Shown here one piece after another: positions 1-6,119 of a DNA stretch of 15,530 nucleotides (positions within the stretch are counted from its first letter, which is position 1; each line of letters starts with the position of its first letter). Made by a program: the position numbers and the translations under genes. The notes under the pieces were generated by a model. That model was not told the origin of the DNA. It saw nothing but the letters and a program-made list of their open reading frames with translations, and ran no database searches. Source of the DNA: Bordetella parapertussis (GTDB lineage Bacteria; Pseudomonadota; Gammaproteobacteria; Burkholderiales; Burkholderiaceae_C); NCBI GenBank assembly GCA_945901125.1, contig CAMDKD010000053.1:1-15530 (forward strand). The letters are read 5' to 3'.

Positions 1-114
1 CTTGCCTCCCAAAAGGGAGACAGTTTGAATGGAATGCGAGATGGAATTCAAATAGATTTGGCAGGAAACTCGAAATATATGTTTGAAATCAACAATTTAC
101 ATCGATTCAAATAA
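1..114 (+). CDS. possible 3' end of a gene cut by the window edge
   Basis: Frame 1 is open from the first base for 37 codons and stops at TAA 112-114; the last residues read NNLHRFK. I do not recognise it. A second plus frame is also open from base 3 to a TGA at 81-83, so the open frame alone is weak evidence. The region is AT-rich, unlike the genes to the right, so if it is coding it may be acquired DNA. Nothing upstream is visible to confirm a start or domain. It may equally be non-coding. Confidence 0.2.
   Translation, partial: LASQKGDSLNGMRDGIQIDLAGNSKYMFEINNLHRFK
6..19. repeat. short hairpin, 5-bp stem
   Basis: CTCCC (6-10) and GGGAG (15-19) can pair around an AAAA loop. No T-run follows within the next few bases, so a terminator role is not supported. 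Confidence 0.3.
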
Positions 115-140
115 AAATCTCCGGACACTAGTGGGTCAGG

Positions 141-160
141 TTCCAATTATTTCCAATTAT
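141..160. repeat. tandem duplication of a 10-base unit
   Basis: The decamer TTCCAATTAT occurs twice head to tail (141-150 and 151-160), directly followed by a T-run. It sits beside the sequence at 121-138 that resembles an insertion-sequence end. It may be simple slippage; no function can be assigned. Confidence 0.75.
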
Positions 161-325
161 TTTTTCGTTTATCAATGAGGTGCTCACGCCACGCCGGGAC
201 GGTCGCCATGTCGTAGTCCGCTCGCAGTTTTCTCCGACTCCATTTCTGCGGTTCGATGAACCATTAGTCTTTGTCAACGAAACAGCGCTCGTACCTAAAA
301 CACCACTGAGGCCGACAGAGGGGGC

Positions 326-352
326 GTTTTTGCGAGTGCGCGCAGCAAAAAC
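326..352. repeat. inverted repeat, 8-bp stem
   Basis: GTTTTTGC (326-333) and GCAAAAAC (345-352) are perfect complements around an 11-base GC-rich loop that itself contains the palindrome TGCGCGCA. It lies about 90 bases beyond the stop codon of alr on the minus strand. The stem lacks the usual GC-rich base plus trailing T-run, so it is not a convincing intrinsic terminator. It could be a cruciform, a transcript-end processing site or a chance structure. Confidence 0.5.
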
Positions 353-356
353 CGCA

Positions 357-439
357 CCGGATGGTCGGCCAAAGCGTGTCTTCAATAGACAGCACGAAAG
401 CCAATACTTCCGGATGGATCAACCAAAGCGTGTCTTCAA
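357..439. repeat. two imperfect direct copies of a ~29-bp element
   Basis: Copy one is 357-385 and copy two is 410-439. Both begin CCGGATGG, differ in the next few bases, and share a perfect 17-base core CCAAAGCGTGTCTTCAA (369-385 and 423-439). Core starts are 54 bases apart, a multiple of three, so open frames across it show a repeated peptide. The second copy ends four bases before the stop codon of alr at 443-445. It could be the remnant of a longer dispersed or tandem repeat family. Confidence 0.8.
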
Positions 440-442
440 ACT

Positions 443-1540
443 TCACGCCTCAACAGTAACCGTTACCCTCGCCGCCAACGCACACATCAACTCATAACCC
501 ACAGTGCCCGCCGCCTCCGCCACCTCGTCGATACACAACACCTGTCCGCCGCTAGCGCAGCCCCACAAAGTCACCTCGTCACCAATGCCAGCGCTAGGCA
601 CATCTGACAAATCCACACACAACATGTCCATGCTCACCCGCCCCAGCGTGCGGGTACGTACCCCTTTGACCAGCACCGGCGTGCCGGTAGGCGCGTGGCG
701 CGGATAGCCATCGGCGTAACCGCAAGCCACCACGCCTATGGCCATGTCATGCGCCGCGGTGAACTCACCGCCATAACCCACGCGGTCGCCCGCCTTGAGT
801 TGCTGCACGCCGACCAGTTGGCTGCGCAAACTCATGGCCGGGCGCAAATCCCAATGCGCGGCATCATGCAAACCGTGGTCGGGCGAGCTGCCGTACATGG
901 CGATACCGGTGCGCACCCAGTCGGCAGTCACGTCATCACGCCCAGCATGCCGCAACACCGCCGCGCTGTTGGCCAAGCTGCGTTCGCCGGGCAAATCGCT
1001 GCTGTGCTGTGCAAATATTTGTAACTGCGCGTCCACACCGTGCGCATCGTCGGCACAGGCGAAATGTGTCATGAGCGAAATTTCATCTACTTGCGGCAAG
1101 GCGTTCAAACGCGCCCAAGCCGAGCGAAAGGCTTGCGGCGTAAAGCCCAAGCGGTTCATGCCCGAATTCATTTTCAAAAACACGCGTTGCGGCACCTGTG
1201 TTTTGTGTTTGCTCAGCATGTCGATTTGCGCTTCGTGGTGCACCACATGCCACAAATCAAGCCGCGAACATAACTCCAAATCGCGTTGCTCGAACACACC
1301 TTCCAGCAGCAACACCGGGCCGCGCCAGCCCAGGTCGCGCAAGGTTTGTGCTTCATTCAAATCGAGCAAGGCAAAACCATCGGCGCCGCGCAGGCCTTCA
1401 AACACATGCGCCAGCCCGTGGCCATAAGCATTCGCTTTGACCACCGCCCAGACACGCGCATCCGCTGCCGAGCGGCGCAAACGCGCCAGGTTATGGCGCA
1501 GTGCCTCTGAGTGAATGAAAGCATGGATAGGACGTGGCAT
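443..1540 (-). CDS. alr: alanine racemase
   Basis: A PLP-dependent enzyme that interconverts L- and D-alanine in the cytoplasm, supplying D-alanine for peptidoglycan. The 365-residue product has the usual length of proteobacterial Alr/DadX. The PLP-binding lysine is K35 in the motif VVKANAYGHG. The second catalytic base is Y256 in RVGYGGEF. The conserved substrate-region stretch LGRVSMDMLCVDL (299-311) is also present. The TIM-barrel domain comes first and the C-terminal beta domain begins around residue 235. The start at 1538-1540 places the PLP lysine at the normal distance, although no strong ribosome-binding site precedes it. It is transcribed divergently from lplT. Only one racemase is in the window, so whether it is the biosynthetic or the catabolic (DadX) type cannot be decided; no dadA is adjacent. 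Confidence 0.95.
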   Translation of the reverse strand: MPRPIHAFIHSEALRHNLARLRRSAADARVWAVVKANAYGHGLAHVFEGLRGADGFALLDLNEAQTLRDLGWRGPVLLLEGVFEQRDLELCSRLDLWHVVHHEAQIDMLSKHKTQVPQRVFLKMNSGMNRLGFTPQAFRSAWARLNALPQVDEISLMTHFACADDAHGVDAQLQIFAQHSSDLPGERSLANSAAVLRHAGRDDVTADWVRTGIAMYGSSPDHGLHDAAHWDLRPAMSLRSQLVGVQQLKAGDRVGYGGEFTAAHDMAIGVVACGYADGYPRHAPTGTPVLVKGVRTRTLGRVSMDMLCVDLSDVPSAGIGDEVTLWGCASGGQVLCIDEVAEAAGTVGYELMCALAARVTVTVEA

Positions 1541-1671
1541 AACCGGGATTGTCGCAGGGCTCTAAAGCAGCCAAATGGCGTGATATAACCATCGGGCTAC
1601 AAGGCCCGCATCTTGAAATTTGACTTCTTTCTGACTCACTCAACCCGCTTGTCTGCCAAGCCTTTATCGAT
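1541..1671. promoter_or_regulatory. divergent promoter region between alr and lplT
   Basis: This 131-base spacer must carry promoters for both divergent genes. It contains a TATAAC-like box (1584-1589), a TTGAAA hexamer (1613-1618) and a small hairpin, CGGGC (1593-1597) with GCCCG (1604-1608). None of the boxes pair with a good partner at 16-18 bases, so exact promoter positions are not assigned. Confidence 0.45.
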
Positions 1672-2976
1672 ATGAAGCGCGGGTTTTACACCATCATGGC
1701 GGCGCAGTTTTTCAGCTCGCTGGCGGATAACGCTTTATTCGTCGCTGCGGTTGAAATGATCAAAGACTCAGGCGGCGCCGAATGGCAGCGCGCCGCGCTC
1801 GTGCCCATGTTTGCATTGTTTTACGTGGTGCTGGCGCCGTTTGTCGGCGCCTTTGCCGACTCGCGGCCCAAGGGGCAGGTCATGTTCATGAGCAACGGCA
1901 TCAAGGTGCTGGGCTGCTTAATGATGTTGTTCGGCTCGCACCCCTTGCTGTCTTATGCCATCGTGGGCTTGGGCGCCGCCGCCTACTCGCCAGCCAAATA
2001 CGGCATCCTGACCGAGTTGCTACCGCCTTCTTTGCTGGTGAAGGCAAACGGCTGGATAGAGGGTCTGACCATAGGCTCCATCATTCTGGGGGTGCTGATC
2101 GGCGGTCAACTGGTCGGACCGCACATCTCCGGCGTGCTGTTGAGTTTTGATCTGCCCTATATAGACACCGGGATAGACACTCCCCCCGAAACCGCCATTT
2201 GCGTCATCGTTTTGTTGTATGGGCTTGCCGCTTGGTTCAACACCCGCATACCGCTGACAGGCGTGGCACCCGTGCCGCTGCGCAGTCAAACTGAACACAG
2301 TCTGGCCTACAACCTGCTGGTGCTGGTGCCGGATTTCTGGCGCTGCAACAAACTGTTGTGGACCGACAAACTAGGCCAGATTTCACTGGCTACCACCACC
2401 TTATTCTGGGGTGCCAGCGGCAACCTGCGTTACATCGTGCTGGCCTGGAGTGCCGTGGCGCTGGGTTACTCGACCACGCAGGCATCTTCATTGGTAGGCG
2501 TGGTCGCCATAGGCACAGCCGCCGGTGCGGTGATTGCCTCTGTGCGCATGAAGCTCACCGATGCAACGCGGGTCATGGCGCTGGGAATTGCCATGGGGCT
2601 ATTGATTTTGGTGATGAATTTCATCAACAACGTATGGGTCGCCGCGCCGTTTTTCATTCTGCTCGGTGGCCTCGGCGGTTTTCTGGTGGTACCCATGAAC
2701 GCCTTGCTGCAACACCGCGGCCACAACCTGATGGGCGCAGGCCGCTCCATCGCCGTGCAAAACTTCAACGAACAGGCCTGCATACTGGCACTCGGTGGTT
2801 TGTATGCGCTGGCTACCGGACTGGGTTTGAGTGCGTTTGAGGCCATCGTTTGCTTTGGCCTGTTTGTGGCCGGCAATATGTGGCTGATACAGCGCTGGCA
2901 TGCGCGCAACTGCGTGCAGCACCGCGACGAGGTCGAGCGCCTGATGGCCATCGCCCGCCAGGACCCGGGTCACTGA
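1672..2976 (+). CDS. lplT: lysophospholipid transporter LplT (MFS family)
   Basis: An inner-membrane major-facilitator protein. In E. coli, LplT flips lysophospholipids inward for re-acylation by Aas. The 434-residue product begins MKRGFYTIMAAQFFSSLADN, the typical LplT N-terminus, and has many hydrophobic segments consistent with about 12 helices. It is somewhat longer than E. coli LplT (roughly 400 residues); the extra length includes a polar loop near residues 143-170. No aas acyltransferase gene is adjacent, so the partner must be elsewhere or absent. It is the first gene of a plus-strand run, and the next start follows the stop by only 3 nt, which suggests co-transcription. The shine-dalgarno before the ATG is weak. 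Identity is from overall resemblance to the family. Confidence 0.85.
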   Translation: MKRGFYTIMAAQFFSSLADNALFVAAVEMIKDSGGAEWQRAALVPMFALFYVVLAPFVGAFADSRPKGQVMFMSNGIKVLGCLMMLFGSHPLLSYAIVGLGAAAYSPAKYGILTELLPPSLLVKANGWIEGLTIGSIILGVLIGGQLVGPHISGVLLSFDLPYIDTGIDTPPETAICVIVLLYGLAAWFNTRIPLTGVAPVPLRSQTEHSLAYNLLVLVPDFWRCNKLLWTDKLGQISLATTTLFWGASGNLRYIVLAWSAVALGYSTTQASSLVGVVAIGTAAGAVIASVRMKLTDATRVMALGIAMGLLILVMNFINNVWVAAPFFILLGGLGGFLVVPMNALLQHRGHNLMGAGRSIAVQNFNEQACILALGGLYALATGLGLSAFEAIVCFGLFVAGNMWLIQRWHARNCVQHRDEVERLMAIARQDPGH

Positions 2977-2979
2977 CGC

Positions 2980-3858
2980 ATGGCCCTGTCAGCCCTGGCG
3001 CCGGTGCTGGGCTTGCTGGCCAATGCACTGGTCTTCGGCCTGAGCTGGTGGCCGTTTCGCGAAATGCAGGCTCTGGGCCTGCATCCGCTGTGGGCCACGG
3101 CCTTGATGTACGGCCTGTCTTTTGCCTTTATCAGCTTACTGCGCCCCCAGTGGTTTCTCAGTTTGCGCCGGCACCCGCAACTGTGGTGGCTGTTTCTGGG
3201 CTCGGGCCTGACCAACTTCGGCTTTAACTGGGCGGTCACGCAAGGCGATGTGGTTCGCGTGGTGCTGTTGTTCTATACCATGCCGGCCTGGTCGGTGTTG
3301 TTTGCCTGGTGGCTGCTGGGTGAAAAACCTGATCGACAAGCCATGCTGCGGCTGGCGCTGGCGCTGGCCGGTGTGGCACTTATCTTAAAAACCCCGGACA
3401 CTCCCTGGCCGCTGCCGGACAACGCCATGGACTGGCTGGCATTGCTAGGCGGCGCCAGTTTTGCGCTGAACAACGCCATGCTGCGCAAACTGGCACACCT
3501 GCCCGAATCTGATCGCATGGGTGCCATGTTCGCCGGCGGCATGTGCTTGAGCGCCGTCGCCGCGATGGCCTTGCCCCTGTCGCTGGTCAGTCTGCCGACA
3601 GACCTCAGCTGGTGGCCGTACGCTCTTGGTTTGTCGCTGACCCTGCTTTTATCCAACCTGAGTCTGCAATACGGCGCAGCACGATTACCGGCAAACACGA
3701 CCGCCTTGGTCATGTTGTCAGAAATTGTTTTTGCCTCTGCCTCCTCTGTGTACATGGGGGCATCTGAGCTGAGCTTGCGCAAAATCGCCGGAGGATTGCT
3801 GATTGTGTTTGCCGCCATATTGGCGACAATCCAACATCACAGCAAGAAAGATACATGA
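2980..3858 (+). CDS. DMT superfamily transporter, EamA domains
   Basis: A 292-residue inner-membrane protein with the length and layout of the drug/metabolite transporter family: two EamA repeats of about five helices each, roughly residues 5-138 and 150-285. Conserved family features include the segment GDVVRVVLLFYTMPAWSVLF-like region (about residues 89-108), with a proline-containing helix followed by GEKP near 114, typical of EamA repeat 1. The second repeat has the matching SEIVFA segment near residue 248. Substrate cannot be predicted; relatives export amino acids, nucleobases or other metabolites. The start lies 3 nt after the lplT stop, and the stop overlaps the next gene in an ATGA arrangement, so translational coupling is likely. 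Confidence 0.85.
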   Translation: MALSALAPVLGLLANALVFGLSWWPFREMQALGLHPLWATALMYGLSFAFISLLRPQWFLSLRRHPQLWWLFLGSGLTNFGFNWAVTQGDVVRVVLLFYTMPAWSVLFAWWLLGEKPDRQAMLRLALALAGVALILKTPDTPWPLPDNAMDWLALLGGASFALNNAMLRKLAHLPESDRMGAMFAGGMCLSAVAAMALPLSLVSLPTDLSWWPYALGLSLTLLLSNLSLQYGAARLPANTTALVMLSEIVFASASSVYMGASELSLRKIAGGLLIVFAAILATIQHHSKKDT

Positions 3859-4349
3859 GTATGTCTTCAATTTATGATTTTCACGCCAACGGCATCGCTG
3901 GCGCGCCGGTAAGCCTGGCGGATTACCGTGGCAAAGTTATGTTGATCGTCAACACTGCCAGCGCCTGCGGCTTTACCCCGCAATTTACCGGGCTGGAAGA
4001 ACTGCACCAAACCTATGGCGGGCGCGGACTGGCGGTTTTGGGTTTTCCCTGCAACCAGTTCGGGGCGCAAGACCCGGGCAGCAATGCCGAAATCGGCGCG
4101 TTTTGTCAGAATAACTACGGCGTGACTTTTTCCATGATGGAAAAAATCGATGTCAACGGCCAGCAAGCGCACCCCCTGTTTCAATGGCTGAAACAACAAG
4201 CCCCCGGCTTGCTGGGCAGCGAAGGCATCAAATGGAACTTCACCAAATTCCTGATCGGTCGTGACGGGCAAGTCATCAAGCGTTACGCCTCGCTGGACAA
4301 ACCGGCGGGGCTTGCCGCAGACATAGAAAAAGCACTTCACTGCGGGTGA
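3855..4349 (+). CDS. glutathione peroxidase family thiol peroxidase (BtuE/Gpx type)
   Basis: A cytoplasmic thioredoxin-fold peroxidase reducing hydrogen peroxide and organic hydroperoxides. The 164-residue length is normal for bacterial Gpx. The peroxidatic cysteine is C38 in NTASACGFTPQ (a cysteine, not selenocysteine). The rest of the catalytic set is visible: Q68 in FPCNQFG, and W126 and N127 in KWNFTKFL. C84 in the FCQNNYGVTF segment sits where the resolving cysteine of 2-Cys Gpx enzymes lies. The enzyme is therefore more likely to be recycled by thioredoxin than by glutathione (inference from the family). The start ATG overlaps the previous stop; a second ATG two codons later is possible. 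It lies inside an operon with two redox-unrelated sensor kinases. Confidence 0.92.
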   Translation: MSMSSIYDFHANGIAGAPVSLADYRGKVMLIVNTASACGFTPQFTGLEELHQTYGGRGLAVLGFPCNQFGAQDPGSNAEIGAFCQNNYGVTFSMMEKIDVNGQQAHPLFQWLKQQAPGLLGSEGIKWNFTKFLIGRDGQVIKRYASLDKPAGLAADIEKALHCG

Positions 4350-4370
4350 GGCGCAAGCTCAAAGCGATCC

Positions 4371-6119
4371 ATGCTGCGCTGGCTTCAATACCTTTACCTT
4401 CATCTGCCTGAACAGGTGCAAAGGCAACAGTTTTCGGTGTTTGCAATTTTTTTCGGCGCCATTCTGTTCAATCTGTTGGTGTTTATGCTGCTGATTGAGC
4501 CCTTTGCGTTTCACCATGCGTTTTGGCTGACCATGGCTGGCGTGTTGCTGACCGGGCTGGCTTTCTGGCGCTGGCAATGGTCTATGCGCCTGACCACGCA
4601 TTTGCTGTTGGCGCAATCCGGGCTGCTGATTTATTACGCGGTCTGGGTCACCGGCGGCCTGTTTTCCTCGACCTTGATCTGGCTGATGGTGTTGCCGGTG
4701 CCGGCCGTGTTTTTGTTGGGCTGGCGTGACTCGCTGGTATGGATAGGTTTGGTCATATTGTCTGTGTTGTCCTTGATACCCTTGACCGAAAAAGGCTGGC
4801 TGCCGGTCAGTTATGTCTATGGACACCAGCATTTGTTGTGGTCGCTGGGCAATTACACCTTCACCGCTATCAGCCTACTAATAGGTTTGCTGATTTACCA
4901 GCGCATCTACCTCAAGCAGCTCGACGAGATCAATGTACGCAACCAGGAGCTCAGCGAAGCGCGGGCGGCACTGCTGAATGCCGAGTCCTACAAGGACCAG
5001 TTTTTGGCCTCAGTCGGTCACGAACTGCGCACCCCCATGAATGCGATTCTGGGTTTTAACGAAGTGATACACAACGAGCTCGCCAACGACCCGCAAGGAT
5101 TGCGCACAGTGGCACTGGTGCGCGAATCTACCGACCATTTGCTCAAACTGGTGAACCAGATTCTGGATTTCTCACAAATCCAAGCCGGGCGCATGCCATT
5201 ACAACTCAAGCCCACGCGTTTGCGCGACGCTTTCGAGCAATGCATGCTGAATTTCACCCGCGCACCGGACAGCCCGGTGCAATTTCGCGCCCGTTTAAAT
5301 CCGCAATTACCAGAGTGGGTGAGTACCGATTCCGCGCGTTTAAAAGACGTGCTGTGCCACTTGATTGATAACGCATTCAAATTCACACCCAGCGGCCTGG
5401 TGCAACTCAATATACAGCGGGAGAATCAACAACTGCTGTTTGAAGTCAAGGACACCGGTGTCGGCATTGCGCCTGAATTGCAAGCTTTTATCTTCAACCG
5501 TTTTGAGCACGCCGACCAGGAAACGCAACGCCAATTCGGCGGCGCCGGCCTGGGACTGGCGATCTGCAAAGGCCTGGTCGATTTGTTCGGCGGCGATATA
5601 GGCATGCACAGCGAGCGCGGCAAAGGCTCGACCTTCTGGTTTCGTATTCCGCTGCTGCCTTGCGACCCGTTGCCACTGCCGGATATAGCACCCGGCGTAC
5701 CAGATCCCGGTATCAGCAACCGTTCCTGGCGCTTGCTGCTGGTGGACGACAACCCGGTCAATCTGCAAGTTGCTACCTTTCTGTGCCAGCAGTTATGGCC
5801 CTTGTCTCAGGTGCAAAGTGTCAACAGCGGTCAAGCCTGTATCAGCAGCCTTCAAACCCGGTCGGTGGACATTGTTCTGATGGACTTGATCATGCCCGAC
5901 ATGGACGGCTTGCAGACCACGCGCGCCATCCGCGCCTTTGAGTCAGCGCAACAGCGCGACGTGGTCATCATCGGCCTGACAGCCAGCAGCCACTACCAAG
6001 ACCATGCAGCCTGCTTGGAAGCAGGCATGAATGATGTACTTGTCAAACCTTTGAACAAAGCCCATTTGCAGACTTGCGTCGAACTTTGGTTGACCCAAAA
6101 AGAGGCCCTGCATGGCTGA
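4371..6119 (+). CDS. membrane hybrid sensor histidine kinase with C-terminal receiver
   Basis: A 582-residue hybrid kinase. Residues 20-178 are almost entirely hydrophobic and form about six membrane helices with no sizeable periplasmic domain. A short charged linker (179-208) leads to the HisKA dimerisation domain with phospho-acceptor H217 in VGHELRTPMNAILGF. The HATPase_c domain has N334 (N box), DTGVGIAPE (361-369) and GGAGLGLAI (390-398). A C-terminal receiver domain (about 453-575) has the acidic pair D459/D460, phospho-acceptor D505 in VLMDLIMPDMDG, T537 and K559, so all key residues are intact. There is no Hpt or DNA-binding output, so phosphate must pass to an unlinked partner or the receiver is autoregulatory. 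It overlaps the next kinase by 8 nt and is its paralogue. The signal is unknown. Confidence 0.93.
   Translation: MLRWLQYLYLHLPEQVQRQQFSVFAIFFGAILFNLLVFMLLIEPFAFHHAFWLTMAGVLLTGLAFWRWQWSMRLTTHLLLAQSGLLIYYAVWVTGGLFSSTLIWLMVLPVPAVFLLGWRDSLVWIGLVILSVLSLIPLTEKGWLPVSYVYGHQHLLWSLGNYTFTAISLLIGLLIYQRIYLKQLDEINVRNQELSEARAALLNAESYKDQFLASVGHELRTPMNAILGFNEVIHNELANDPQGLRTVALVRESTDHLLKLVNQILDFSQIQAGRMPLQLKPTRLRDAFEQCMLNFTRAPDSPVQFRARLNPQLPEWVSTDSARLKDVLCHLIDNAFKFTPSGLVQLNIQRENQQLLFEVKDTGVGIAPELQAFIFNRFEHADQETQRQFGGAGLGLAICKGLVDLFGGDIGMHSERGKGSTFWFRIPLLPCDPLPLPDIAPGVPDPGISNRSWRLLLVDDNPVNLQVATFLCQQLWPLSQVQSVNSGQACISSLQTRSVDIVLMDLIMPDMDGLQTTRAIRAFESAQQRDVVIIGLTASSHYQDHAACLEAGMNDVLVKPLNKAHLQTCVELWLTQKEALHG
6101..6105 (+). 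promoter_or_regulatory. ribosome-binding site of the second hybrid kinase
   Basis: AGAGG ends six bases before the ATG at 6112-6114. It lies inside the last codons of the first kinase and supports this start, which gives the 8-nt overlap. Confidence 0.6.

Larger units (their letters stand above)
1..442. other. spacer without a confident gene, repeat-rich
   Basis: This 442-base stretch lies beyond the 3' end of alr. The first ~170 bases are AT-rich and the remainder has a base composition closer to the host genes. It contains a small hairpin at the left edge (CTCCC 6-10, GGGAG 15-19), a tandem decamer at 141-160, a short palindrome (GGTTC-GAT-GAACC, 250-262), an inverted repeat at 326-352 and a spaced direct repeat at 357-439. 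Short open frames on both strands between 128 and 497 have no recognisable domains, and their translations simply echo the direct repeat. I see no tRNA, no CRISPR array and no good terminator for alr. Confidence 0.6.

Noticed and set aside
357..439. CRISPR-like repeat-spacer unit
   Set aside because: There are only two imperfect copies, the spacing is not backed by further units, and no cas genes are present.
264..446. Minus-strand small open frame with a repeated EDTLW peptide
   Set aside because: The peptide repeat comes from the 54-base-spaced DNA repeat. Two neighbouring frames are equally open and there is no other sign of coding.
180..497. Plus-strand open frame of 105 codons at the left end
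   Set aside because: It runs into alr in antisense, its translation only reflects the direct repeat, and no ribosome-binding site or domain is visible.
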